Positions 44,791 through 55,979 of a DNA stretch of 64,000 nucleotides are shown one piece after another. The stretch spans positions 62,916,753 to 62,980,752 of the forward strand of contig CM051456.1 in assembly GCA_028274465.1 (NCBI GenBank), in the 5' to 3' direction. Positions within the stretch are counted from its first letter, which is position 1, and every line of letters begins with the position of its first letter. The notes under the pieces are model-generated. The model worked only from the letters and a program-made list of their open reading frames with translations, made no database searches and was not told the DNA's origin. The translations under genes were made by a program, and so were the position numbers. This DNA comes from Plantago ovata. Lineage: Eukaryota > Streptophyta > Magnoliopsida > Lamiales > Plantaginaceae.

Positions 44791-45296
44791 TTTCCCATCA
44801 TACTCATTTCAAACTTATTAGTCATAAGTTTGGCAAAATCATCACAAAGTTGCTTGTCCTTAGATCCAAAAATTATGTCATCCACATAAATTTGAACTAA
44901 GATTAATTTACCATCATGGTTCATGGTAAATAAAGTTTTGTCAACTTCACCTCTCTTAAAACCATTTTCCAGCAAGAACTTAGCCAAGGTATCATACCAT
45001 GCTCTTGGTGCTTGCTTTAGACCATATACAGCTTTCTGAAGCTTATATACCATCTTGGTTTCTGAGGGAAGTTCAAAGCCAGGGGGTTGTTCTAGGTAGA
45101 CTTCTTCAGCAAGTTCACCATTTAAGAATGCACTTTTAACATCCATTTGGTAAACAATTAAGTCATTGTGAGCAGCAAAGGCCAAGAAAAGCCTAATTGC
45201 ATCCAATCTTGCAACTGGAGCATAAGACTCATCATAGTCCAATCCTTCAGTCTGACAGTAACCTTGAGCAACTAAGCGTGCTTTGTTTCTTGTTAC
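44787..45296 (-). pseudogene. pol: reverse transcriptase core, right copy
   Basis: Frame continuous with the integrase segment except for TAA at 45299-45297. It shows [51 protein letters not shown] and the catalytic YVDDIIFGS. It ends with a frameshift after FEMSMMG at about 44795, where the left copy has a different one-base change. This is the only reverse transcriptase in the window. Confidence 0.88.
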
Positions 45297-46740
45297 TTAA
45301 CCAGACTCGCTCAACTTGTTTCTGAACACCCACTTTGTACCAATAGCTTTCTTATTTTCAGCAAGTGGCACAAGTTTCCAGACTTTGTTTCTTTCAAATT
45401 GATCCAATTCTTCTTGCATTGCCTTTATCCATTCAGAATGCTTCAAAGCTTCTTCTATGGTTTTAGGTTCAATTTCTGAAACAAAGCAAGAGAATAAAGA
45501 TTCTTCTTCTACGACAGTTGCTTCTTCAGCAAGTCCTTGAGTAGCTTTGGATCTAGTCACTTGGCGTTTATTAATATCGCCAATCATATCCGTAGAGGGA
45601 TGATCTCTAATCCATTTATTAACAGGTTTCCTGTTCGTTGGATCAGGATATGTTTGCTCATCAGCATGCGACTCTTCAGTATGTACTTGCTCAATACTAT
45701 TGGGAATTTGTGACTCTGCTGAGATTTGTTCGTCAACAACTGCTTGTTCAGCATTGCTGGAGTGAGGTATTTCATCAGCAGGCACTGGAGATTGCGTTAT
45801 TTCAGCAACTTCCGGAGCAACCGCATCTTTTGCGGGAAATTCTTTGTCGTCAACTATATTTATCTTGTCATGACTCGGGGGAGGAGAGTCATTGTCAGAA
45901 TCATCATTTAGTTCAATTGACTTGATTTGTCTAGCATCAGATTCAGTTCTTTGCTCATGTATGATTAGCTTTTTCATACATTCTGATATTTCTTCTTCAG
46001 CAGGCACACCTTGTGACTTTTCAAAGAATACAACATGCATAGATTCTTCAATCTTTTGTGCCTTTTTGTTGTAAACTCTATAAGCTTTACTATGCAAGGA
46101 GTAGCCAAGAAATATCGCTTTGTCTGCTTTTGGTTGAAATGTTCTTAGGTATTCTCTACCATTGTTAAGAACGAAACACTTGCAACCAAATACTCTTAGA
46201 TGAGTGATGTTAAGAGGTCTTCCAACAAACAATTCATAAGGAGTTTTGTTGTATTCCTTAGTAATCAAACATCTATTCTGAGTATAGCAGGCGGTATTAA
46301 TCGCTTCAACCCAGTAAGCCTCACTTATTTCAGTGTCAGCAAGCATTGTTCTTGCGGCTTCTTTCAGGGTACGATTCTTCCGTTCAGCAACACTGTTTTG
46401 CTGTGGTGTCCTTACTGAGGATAACTGATGTTGAATACCTTTGGAGGTACAATATTCAGTTATGTACTGGTTTACAAACTCAGTACCATGGTCTGTCCTT
46501 ATGACTTTTACCTTGTCCGTTTTCATGACTTCAAGCTTATTCAGCAAGTTAGGTATTTCAGTCTTGGTTTCAGATTTGTGCTTGATGAATACTACCCAAG
46601 TGAATCTTGAATAGTCATCTACCACGACTAGACCATACTTCTTACCAGCATAGCTTGTTGAAGAAGATTCAAACAAGTCCATGTGTAAGAGTTGTAAAGG
46701 TTTTGTAGTTGACGGTACGGCCTTGTTCTTTGAAAGAAGA
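45297..46740 (-). CDS. pol: integrase segment
   Basis: Open from about 46740 to the TAA at 45297. The rve catalytic core shows HMDLF, then RTDHGTEF and QQNSVAERKNRTL, the three acidic positions of a DDE integrase. It continues with YWVEAINTACYTQNR, TPYELFVGRPLNITHLRVFGCKCFVLN and an acidic linker ending in the EALKHSEWIKAMQEELDQF region that precedes reverse transcriptase. A one-base shift near 46740 separates it from the upstream protease/zinc-finger frame. Integrase inserts the cDNA and makes the 5-bp duplications typical of Copia. Confidence 0.85.
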
Positions 46741-47325
46741 TTTGGTTTGCTTTCCTTGCTGACATGCATTGCAAACACCATCCTTCTTAAAAGTAACCCT
46801 AGGTAATCCAACTACAAGTGCCTTTTTAGACAACTTATTCAGCGTCTTGAAGTTTAGATGACTTGTTCGTTTATGCCATAACCTTGCTTTTTCAGCAAGG
46901 CAATCATGATCTGAGACAAGGCATTTTTCAACGTTTGCTGAAGACCAATCAACGGTGTACAAGCCTCCTGATCTTCTTGCAATCATTATAACCTTTTTAG
47001 TCTCAAAATCTATATGTTTACATTCATCACTTTTAATTTCGATGAAGTATCCTTTGTCAGCAAATTGACTCATGCTGAAAAGGTTAAACTTAAGATTTTT
47101 GACATAAAGAACTCCAGAAATGGTTATGCATCCCAACTTCACATCACCATAGCCTTTTGTAGATCCGGAGCCTCCACCAGCAAACCTTATTGTTGGACCT
47201 TTAGACCACTGTCTATAGTTTATAAGGTTATTCTTGTTGCCCGTCATGTGCTTTCCACAACCACTATCAAAGTGCCAGATTGCATCGTTTATCTCCGTGG
47301 CTGCAGTCTGCACAATCAAGAGCAA
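46741..47325 (-). pseudogene. pol: aspartic protease and pre-integrase zinc finger
   Basis: Protease active site in WHFDSGCGKHMTG (usual plant Copia form DSGCSRHMTG), with GVLYVKNLKFNLFSMSQ downstream. The integrase HHCC finger follows: LWHKRTSHLN and CNACQQGK. The frame runs on into a false stop at 46669 because of the shift near 46740. Just upstream, 47365-47325 has several stops and ends in TGTGCAG, resembling a splice acceptor, so gag and pol may not be in one continuous frame. Confidence 0.82.
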
Positions 47326-47364
47326 ACAAGTTAATTATCCAATGATGGATGTCCATTAACATGT

Positions 47365-49700
47365 TCAAGAATGCGTCCAGTGGAAACTAGGTGGATTTGA
47401 GCTGAAAGACTTTTGACTCGTGCTGGTCAAATCCACTTTCTGATGTGGTGTCTTGCTTTGTTGACCTTTTTGCTGAACATACTTTTCAGTAAGTTCTTTT
47501 CTAGCAAGGTTCCTTCTAGTCCTAGCATTAGAGGTCTTTTCAGAACTCTTAGGCTTGGTTTTCTTCATTTCTTTGAAGTATCTTTGCTGACTTTGCTTAT
47601 ACTCATGAAAGAGTTGACTCTGCTTGATTTTGAAACCGAGTCCACTCTTTGGAGAATGCTGAGCTTTAGCTTCAGCAACCTTACTTGATTCAGGTTTGTC
47701 AGCAAAGGACTTCTGATTACTTTTAGTAATCTTGCCTTTAGTCTTAACAACTTGCTTTTCAGCAACTTGTTTGGCGGAATGCTTCACGGCATTCTTCTTC
47801 TTTCCAGTTTGCTTTTCAGCAACCTGTTTTCCTTTTAAAGTCTTGTTACTTTGAGTAGCAACAGCGGGCTTTATGGTCATAGGTACTTGATTGCATGTTT
47901 CAGCAACCTTAGTTTGACCAAACTGATAGATTACTGGTGGACTACTATCAGTAGCACGTACAAAGGAGATAGGTGATTTATCTTTCTCAAGATTTCTACG
48001 TTATCACCTTCACACGTTGCTCCTAAACCTTCTTTCTGAGATGGATCTCTCAAGTAAGAGTTTAGTTCAGTCAGCGTATTACTTGCTTCCACGTAGGATT
48101 TGAAATTGATTTTCATCTTTTTCATTTCTTGGATTTCAGCAAGTAACTTTAGAATTGAGGAATGATACTCTTCCAATTCTAATGCCATTTGAGAATTTTT
48201 CTCTGCAGCCTCAGCAATCAACTTCTTAAGACGCCTTATTTCAGCATCCTTTTCTTCTGTCTCTTCCTTCAGCAAAACATACTTTTCAGTAGTTTGCTTG
48301 GTCAGAGTTTCAGCAAGTTGAAGTTTCTCTTGCTGTTTGCTGAGAGTTTTCTCAAATCTTTCGATTTATCCTTGAATCTTGTCAAGGTCAATCTCGTCTT
48401 CACTTTCTGAATCTGAGTCAGAGGTAGAATTATTTACCTGACCGGCCATGAGGCAGAATTCGTAGTTCGACACATCTGGATAAGCTTCCATAGCTATTCC
48501 ACACACTTCTTTGCCAGTCTCCACGTCTAGACTGGCTTCTTCATCGTCGGTGTCTGAACTTTCCTCCTCACTGTCTTCGGAGCTTGTATCAATACACAAT
48601 GCATCGATTTTTGCTTGAAGCTTCTTCTTTTCTTCAGCAATGAAAGCTCTTTTGAACTTCTTCTTCTTTTCAGCAGATTTGCCTTTCAGCAAAGGGCAAT
48701 TAGCTTTGAAGTGTCCAGGCTTTTTGCAGTAAAAACATAGATCATTTCCAACTGCTGGTTCTTCTGATGATGTAGCTTGCTGAGCTTGCTTGTTCAGCGA
48801 GCTAGTATCATTCTTGTACTTATGGTAGTTGTTACCAAGATGCTTCTTCAGCTTCTCCTTTGCTTTTCGCCTTTCAAGTTCCTTACTGATGAACTTCTTC
48901 ATGTTTTTAACAACTAAAGCATTTTCATCAGCAGGCTCTTTATCATTCTTCTTTTCAGAAGACGACGGCTTTGTAGCAAGAGCAATGTTTTGCGATTTTT
49001 CAGCAAACACATTTTCTCTTTGCTTTGTCTCATAATTGACAGTAGCAAGATGAGAGAACAACTCTGTTGGTGTAATGTCAGGCATTCCTTGATTATAATA
49101 GAAATTCTGAGTATGGATCCATTCTTGATTCAAACTTCTGATGATAGTTTACACTTTCTCAGAATCTGAATAAAGATTTCCAACACCCAGCGCCGCCATT
49201 TCACTGACAAGAGTTGTGAATCTGAAGTCCAAGTCTTCCAGTGACTCGTTAGCACCTTGCTTAAAGTTTTGAAACTTTAATTTAAGTACTTCAAGTTTGT
49301 TTTCCTTGGTCTTGTCAGATCCAGCACAAAGATCTTGAACCATTTTCCAAGCTTCCTTTGCAGTCTTAGCACCCCACAGTTTGCACTGTATGGTATCCGG
49401 AGTTGATCTGATGATGATATTTCTTGCTTGGCCATCAAGACGTAATCTCTTAGCTTCGTCAGAAGTCCATTCCTCTCTTGGTTTTGGCACAACAGTATCT
49501 GATGGTTCGCCAAGGATGGTTTCCTTCCCAGCTTCAGTGGTCTTGTGAGGGAAACTCCTTTCAATCTTAGTGATCTTGATAGGTCCATCATTAATGACGG
49601 TTACCATCTCATCACTAATGGCCTCAAGATGTAGCGTCATGTTGTTTCGCCATTTCTCGTAATTTTCCAGCTTCAGCAAGGGAGCATCTCCTAAAGACAT
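47365..49700 (-). pseudogene. Copia gag, broken
   Basis: ATG at 49700, MSLGDAPLLKLENYEKWRNNM, starts a UBN2-type Copia gag domain with LKLKFQNFKQGANESLEDLDFRF. In-frame TAA at 49151-49149 and at 48368-48366 interrupt it, and a one-base shift lies near 47988. A zinc knuckle CFYCKKPGHFKANC is at 48737-48696, followed by acidic and then leucine/glutamate coiled-coil sequence (48275-48100) and a lysine-rich tail. Two stops replace what should probably be lysine or glutamine codons. It forms the capsid and binds RNA when intact. Confidence 0.85.
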
Positions 49701-49798
49701 CCTGTCAGCAAAGCACTACCAAACTGATCAAGTGAGAGTGATGTACGGAAAGCACTTAATGGGATCTAGGTTCAGTGCAGAAGGCTAAAGAACCTCCT

Positions 49799-49810
49799 GC
49801 TCTGATACCA
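49799..49810 (-). other. Primer-binding site, initiator tRNA-Met
   Basis: Minus strand TGGTATCAGAGC, two bases inside the 5' LTR; the standard plant Copia primer site. Confidence 0.95.
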
Positions 49811-49812
49811 CT

Positions 49813-51454
49813 TTTTGGTCCCTTTAAACAACAAGAAAAGACTAGAGGGGGGGGTGAATAGTCTTTTCAAACTTTCGTCGTTTAAAACTTTCTCAGCAAG
49901 TACCTATTACTTTTCAGTAATGAGTTTGCTGATACTTAACTTTCTCAGCAAGCGTAAGTTACTTTACAGTAGCTTGGATTGCTGATACTTAAAATCAGAG
50001 AGCGGAAGTCTTTGAAACAATAAGTGCTCTTTCAGCAAGTAAAGAGTTTCAGCAAGTGAAGTGAGTGACTGTGTACAAACAGATATAATTTGCTGAAAGC
50101 TAAATGCAGTAAGTAAATCACACAAACGCTTTTATAGTGGTATCTGAGAGTGGCGTAATCTCTCAACTAATCCACTTTGTCCTTTCTAGGACTGAATCCA
50201 CTAAGATATGATTGAGGTTCCTTACAATCTCCTATCTAAAGCGATTCAACAGAAACCAAAGCACACTAGCTTTGTCTCCAACCAAAACTAGAGAACTCAA
50301 CCTTGTTCTCCACCAAACTTGGTACTTTTAATCAGCAAAACTATGCTCGATTAAGTTCCCCCTGAATATCACGCCTGAAAGGGTGTATTTTCAGTTAGAG
50401 AGTTTTGGGGTGAGATGACTTAATTATAACTTATTCAGTTACAACAAGTAATCTAAGAAACACAACTTGGAATACTTTGCAGTAAACAAGTTTGATTGTT
50501 TCTGGTGTCAAGACTTGTTCTTGTTTGAAAGAAAGAACACTTAACTAATTTCTTAGCCGAGTTTGTTCTACTTCTTCACAAGTAGCTTTTTCAAGCTTTA
50601 AGTCTTGGAACGGATCAATGGCAGTAAGAGTGTTTGAAGGTTTGAGAGTTTTTAAGCACAAGTGAGACTTTGATCACGTTGTTGACACACTTCAACTCTT
50701 TGCCGGATGACCTCTATTTATAGTGCAAGTAAGGAGTCGTTTGAATTTCAAATCCTAAGGCTTTTGTTCCTTAACATGTCACTATCTTGCTTTTGTACTT
50801 TCAGCAGCGACTTTGTTTGTCTTCTAGTCTTCATGTCCTTCATGTGCATGCTTTGCATTAAATGCACCTTTGAATAGAATTCAAACAGTAACATTTGGAG
50901 CGCAAATTCTCGTACATTCAGCAAGAGGTCACATATGTTCATCAGCAAGCGTTCAGTCTCAGTTTCAGTAAGCACAACCTACTCTGTCTTTCATATTTTC
51001 ACTTATGCAATGCTGTTGCTGAACATTCCACTTTCTGAACAAACACGTGCCTTACCAGTCTTCAGCAATCTTCAAGACTTCAAGTCTTCAAGTCTTCAAT
51101 TCTTCAGATCTTCAAAAGTCTTCAAGATTCTGACCGGTTTCTTATTTGCTTCAATAATTTGTTTGTAATAAACAAAATATATCTTCAACAAATGCTTCAA
51201 TAGGTCATTTTCTTTTCAGAAAATAAGATTCATTAAAGCTAAGCATCAATAAGATATTTTCTTTTCAGAAAATAAAATACATCATACGCAAAAGAAATAA
51301 CTTATCTAATACCTAACTAAGTCATCAGCAAACGTTCCTGTTTTACAATGTCCTTAAAATTTCTAAATTCCTATGGACCTTAAGAGTACTAGTTACTGGA
51401 CTTTCCTTAATTTAGCATGGTTAATTGCTCATCAAAATTACAAGCTTCCTAACA
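49813..51454 (-). repeat. 5' LTR of the Copia element (1642 bp)
   Basis: About 99% identical to the 3' LTR by eye. The terminal TG at its primer-site end (window orientation) reads TT (G to T at 49814). Minus-strand TATA box CTATAAATAG at 50723-50714. Confidence 0.95.
50714..50723 (-). promoter_or_regulatory. TATA box of the Copia 5' LTR
   Basis: CTATAAATAG on the minus strand, about 0.9 kb upstream of the primer site; likely drives the genomic RNA. Confidence 0.75.
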
Positions 51455-51459
51455 AATGC
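51455..51459 (+). other. Target duplication AATGC, right
   Basis: Matches 29969-29973. Joining the flanks gives GTAGAATGCATAATTG, as in the uninterrupted relatives near 56663 and 63631. Confidence 0.95.
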
Positions 51460-51737
51460 ATAATTGTTGAGTATGAGGATTTATGATGCAAGAATTTTTC
51501 GCTTCTATGGTATGAATAGAGCCTTGTTATTTAGGATATTGGTTGTCTAGCTAGAGCATAATGTGATGTATTGCATGTAGTAGTTACATTGGTATGTTGC
51601 ATGTTGAAGAAGCTAGGATCGACATAAAGGATTTGGGGAGTTCGATTGTTGATTTTATCACTTGTGTGTTTCGTTCTTACACTAGCATATGCATGAGTCA
51701 GTTTTGTGTCATACGAGGTACTAACTGTTGTTTGTAG
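51460..51737 (+). other. 3' part of a 5'UTR intron, element 3-type accessory unit, copy 1
   Basis: Continues the fragment at 29788-29968. It ends at the acceptor TTGTTTGTAG (51737), followed by GAACCATGCC. The first exon and promoter are missing in this copy. Confidence 0.6.
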
Positions 51738-51768
51738 GAACCATGCCAAGGGAGAGGAGCATTCCCGT

Positions 51769-52146
51769 ATGATTACTATGAAGTATTGGAGGGGGATCGA
51801 TTACAACCATGTCAAGAAGAGTGATCTCGTTAGAGGTGCGTTCGAGCCACGGGCTCTTGCAACAACGTCGCGGATTATCCAAGAGGAGGAGCTAGAGTAC
51901 ACCTGGAGTAAGGACTCCTATGCCTATTCATGCACCACCGAAGGTACATAAACAATTATTACGTCAGCAATCCATCACAAGGACTGCAAAGTTCAAGTGA
52001 ATTGGAAGGCACCGGGACGATCTTTCCGCGACGGATTCAATCTTGAGTTCACAGTTGCTAGAAGGTTCCGAAGCGCTAGCTTGGTTCCAAAACATAATGA
52101 CATGGGTGCCCAGCCCCTCTTAGGGGTGCCCCTTGACTGCCTCTAA
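51769..52146 (+). pseudogene. Unrecognised 125-aa accessory ORF, copy 1 (one stop)
   Basis: Begins at ATG 51769 (MITMKYWRGIDYNHVKKSD) and ends at TAA 52144-52146. It is interrupted by TAA at 51949-51951, where the best copy has GAA. I do not recognise the family. Features are WRGIDYNHVKKSDLVRGAF near the start, EEELEYTWSKDSYAY in the middle, HHKDCKV, and VPLDCL at the end. A 9-codon upstream frame starting at 51743 ends in a TGA that overlaps this ATG (ATGA), and all three copies keep that arrangement. Confidence 0.6.
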
Positions 52147-52264
52147 AGGGAGCATCATATAGACATCGGGAGCATCAACTGTAGAGAATGTGGTCGACAT
52201 AGGAAAAAATGGAAGACAACCTCCGGGTATCCGAGCAGCTTGCTGTAACCTTCTCGAGGTGTAA

Positions 52265-52534
52265 AACGTTGGAGAGGGAGGCTCTGATACCACTGTCCTT
52301 TCCCCTTCAACAGTTCACAACCTATTGGAGAGATACCGGGTGGTAGATTCCATAACAGTGGCGGCCAATCTTGAAGATTCTCTTCGACGACGCAACTCTA
52401 CTGGTGACGATGATGATGAAAGTACTGACAATGAAGGCCATACGGACAATAATGATACAGATGGAGGAGTTGTTCCTATCCGGCCTATAAATGGAACTAC
52501 CGCACCTACCAGAAGACCTGATGACGACCTATAA
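52265..52534 (+). other. Conserved acidic open frame without ATG, copy 1
   Basis: A 90-codon frame with no ATG, containing NLEDSLRRRNSTGDDDDESTDNEGHTDN and ending PTRRPDDDL. Two further copies exist (55592-55861, 62564-62827), so it was probably coding once, perhaps as a spliced exon. Its 5' part carries GCTCTGATACCA (52281-52292), the reverse complement of a tRNA-Met primer site. No function is assigned. Confidence 0.45.
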
Positions 52535-54081
52535 GGCTCCCAGAGCAGTCCCAATAACTCACAAGCAGCATACTCAGCCGACCGAGGCCAAACCATGCGG
52601 TAACATCTAGTATCACATCTTATTACTCATTCTCTTTTGCTAGGGGCTAGCTTAAGAATCATAAGGGGGATGGGATGTGAACCGCGATGTTAAGTATTGT
52701 TTGGCTTTATGTTGATTAGTATCTTGTTCTTTGTTTGCATTTGCATTTGCACGTTTACTGATTTCTTAGTTTTTTAGGTTGCATTCACTGCATTCATCCT
52801 AGGATAGTCTTGCATGTTTTATATGGAGTTTATTGCCGAATTTTTTAAACTTTTTAATTGGGTAGATCAACTAACTATGCCATTAATCATATGCTTCATA
52901 TCTATGAATTTGTTTGAGGTTTTTCTCGCTTGGCTTGTCACATTTATGTATTACACTTAGTTAAGCTTGGTAGTCTCGACATCACTTAGTGGTGTTTTCT
53001 CTACTGCGGTTCACGAAGGCCTTTATAATAGGATGATGCATGTTAGGGTCTTATGGTTGTTTTCCCGAGTAATTATGTACCTAAGAGGCAACAAGTCTTC
53101 ACCATGCTTTGAGATTTCTAAATGCCTAGGAAGGAGGTAGTGTGAGGTTGTGTGATTCTTTTTTTTGTAACCTATTCTTCCGAATAGGTATGGGGAGGGG
53201 GTTGCACCATTATTAGACTTGTTTTTCGTTTTTTTTCATTACTGTGTTGTGAGTTTATTTTTCCTTTTTCGTAAACTTTGTACTCCAACCTATTCTTTCG
53301 AATAGGTTCGGGGAAGTCGTTTGTGAGTCAATTTTGTTTCTCTTTTCGTTGTGCTACTGCTGGCTTAAAAAAAATCGAAAAAAAAAGTGAAAAATTCCAG
53401 GAAAAAAAAAGAAAAAAAGAAACTGGAAAGAGAAAAAAGAAAAAAAAAAAGAAAAAAAGACCCCAAAAAAGCAAAGAAGGATCCAAAAAAAGAAAGCCAA
53501 ATAGCAGTTTAGCAAAGTGTTGTGTCTCATTTTCCAATTCTTGTAATGTTCGTAATCGTGTTGTAATTTTCTATTTTTTTGTCTTTTGTTTTTGAGTGTC
53601 ATCTGTTCTAGACCACCCTCGTCCTGCTATTCAGGAAGTGGTGAAAATCTTAAGGCTTTGCTTGAGAGATGGGTAGAATAGGGGAGTGTTATCTTTTATA
53701 GGGAACCCTCCTTCGTTTGATGAGAGCCAGTACTGGTTCGACCTATTTGAGGAAAAGTCTTAACTTGGTGAACAGCAGTAAGTCCTCAGTTGCATAGGCA
53801 CGGGACAACCGTCACTGACTAGGTCCAGGTAGAGAATGTTACGAGAGACTATCTTGTCTTGACATAAGTGCTTATGGGGATGTGTATGAGTCAATCGAGG
53901 CATTCTTCAACCTATATTCATGTTTTGATTTATATGGTTCTTGTTCATATGTTTTTTGATAGATTCGGTAGATTAGTTCATTTTATTTGGCATGAGACTC
54001 CATTTTGTGTGTTGCATTGTTTTTTGCATTAGAGTCTAGCTTAGTTGCTTGAGGACAAGCAAAGGTTCGGTTTGGGGAGTT
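52535..54081 (+). other. 3' internal region shared with family A, plus copy
   Basis: Starts with the ACTCAGCCGACCGAGGCC segment that encodes the family A gag C-terminus, then the common 3' module: hairpins at 53169-53190 and 53286-53307, purine tract about 53366-53502, polypurine tract TTTGGGGAGTT ending at 54081. Confidence 0.75.
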
Positions 54082-55310
54082 TGATGAATGTGTATTTTAC
54101 ACTTTCATTCGAGTCTTTTTCACATATTTTAGCTATCCTCTATGTTAATTTAGCTATATTTTAGTGCATTTTATTAGAATAGTGTCACGTTTCCCTTTAG
54201 TTTTTATTTTACAGGTTTTGGTTGAAAAACGAGGTTTTCCGGGCAATTATATTGAAATTGACAAGGAATTGGTATTCCAGAAGCCTAATTGGAGTATCTG
54301 AAGGTTTCCGGATAGGATTTGAAGTCTAGGGGTCGAATCTGGAGGTTAAAAGGCCACTAGAAGTCAGAAACCGAGTCCGAAAAGGGGAAGAAATCCAAAG
54401 ACACGTCGAAAACGCGTAAATTCCCGAACTTTATTCCCGGGCGAATCGCCCCACACCAGGCGACTCGTCCGGTGTGTGGGGCCCTTCGCCCCACACTAAT
54501 TCGAAGCCTATATATAGTTGCTCAATTTTTCTCCGATTTTCATACTTTCCAGACCTTTTCTCTCACCTTTCTCTGTAGTTTTAGGTAGGAACTTCCCAGA
54601 GCCTGTTCTGGGGGTTCATAGCTTAGGAGATACTTTTTCATAGCAGTTTGGAGCTTGTAAGATCGCGATTCTTCGGAGACTGACAACCTTCGGTAACATT
54701 GTATCTTACAGTTTTTCTACTTATTTTTATATATCTTTCAACATGTTTTCTTCTATGATTTCTGTTGATTAAATGACAACTATGAGTAGCTAAACGTCTC
54801 GTTGGTGATAGTATGTGAATTCTTAGCGAAGGGTTGATAATTATGCTAATGTCTATATCGCGCATTATACTCCGTGTTATTGCTTTGTTTCTTTGATCTA
54901 TCTAAATCTCTATTTTCGTATGGTTGATTAATTGTTGCACACAATTGGACAATTCATTGGTCTTCGACCTATCTAAATCTTTATCTTCGTAGTGTTTGAT
55001 AATTACAACTGGACAATTCATTGATCAAAGATCTCCATGCAAAACCGAGGAATTTATGCATGATTATTAACCCGTTATGCTTTGAAGGACCATGCTATCA
55101 CCAATCTCCATTATCTGTTAAGAAAAACCTTTGCTAAATCGTCTGCTGTTTTATATTCTAAATTAGATTAGATAAAGCTAGTTATAGTCCTTAGATCGAC
55201 ACTCGAGGTTATTCTACTGCTACACTACGGTTTTCGTTGTAGTTGTGAATTGCCTTTGGCTAAATAACAAATTTATTTGGTTGCTTGGAACACGACAATC
55301 CGAGCATCAT
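54082..55310 (+). repeat. LTR of the family A/element 3 group, plus strand
   Basis: Starts TGATGAATG. The promoter array (54436-54496) has lost about one unit between two GCGAATCGC cores. TATA box CTATATATAG at 54508-54517. It ends near GAGCATCAT, where the sequence switches to minus-oriented element 3-type DNA; the final CA is lost. Confidence 0.85.
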
Positions 55311-55426
55311 CCTCAAATCCGAAGATTGAATGAACTAGGAAGAGATTTGTTCGGATGAAAAGAAAGAGCACGTAACGGGCTTCGATTGAAGATAAAGAAC
55401 AAGATACGAATCAACACAAAACCAAA
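55311..55426 (-). other. Displaced first-exon fragment at an inversion junction
   Basis: Resembles 56910-57005 (AAGAAAGAGCACGTAA, GGGCTTCGATTGAAG), the 5'UTR exon region of the accessory unit. It is fused at about 55427 to the reverse of the 3' region, marking a rearrangement. Confidence 0.55.
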
Positions 55427-55591
55427 CAATACTTAACATCGCGGTTCACATCCCATCCCCCTTATGATTCTTAAGCTAGCCCCTAGCAAAAGAGAATGAG
55501 TAATAAGATGTGATACTAGATGTTACCGCATGGTTTGGCCTCGGTCGGCTGAGTATGCTGCTTGTGAGTTATTGGGACTGCTCTGGGAGCC

Positions 55592-55861
55592 TTATAGGTG
55601 GTCATCAGGTCTTCTGGTAGGTGCGGTAGTTCCATTTATAGGCCGGATAGGAACAACTCCTCCATCTGTATCATTATTGTCCGTATGGCCTTCATTCTCA
55701 CTACTGTCATCATCATCGTCACCAGTAGAGTTGCATCGTCGAAGAGAATCTTCAAGATTGGCCGCCACTATTATGGAATCTTCCACCCGGTATCTCTCCA
55801 ATAGGTTGTGAACTGTTGAAGGGGAAAGGACAGTGGTATCAGAGCCTCCCTCTCCAAGGTT
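55592..55861 (-). other. Conserved acidic open frame without ATG, copy 2
   Basis: Same frame as 52265-52534, uninterrupted (NLEDSLRRCNSTGDDDDDSSENEGHTDN...RRPDDHL). It contains TGGTATCAGAGC in window orientation at 55834-55845. Confidence 0.45.
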
Positions 55862-55979
55862 TTACACCTCGAGAAGGTTACAGCAAGCTGCTCGGATACC
55901 CGGAGGTTGTCTTCCATTTTTTCCTATGTCGACCACATTCTCTACAGTTGATGCTCCCGATGTCTATATGATGCTCCCT

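Larger units (their letters stand above)
29974..51454 (-). mobile_element. Sirevirus-like Ty1/Copia retrotransposon
   Basis: LTRs of about 1.64 kb, an initiator tRNA-Met primer site, Copia gene order (gag, protease, integrase, reverse transcriptase, RNase H), a long extra frame after pol, a polypurine tract, and target duplication AATGC. Signature strings such as YVDDIIFGS and FEMSMMG point to the Sirevirus (SIRE/Maximus) lineage. As assembled it is 21.5 kb, but about 5.8 kb flanking the N gap is represented twice, so the real element is probably near 15.6 kb. The LTRs differ at roughly 15 substitutions by eye (~1%), making this one of the youngest insertions here. Confidence 0.93.
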
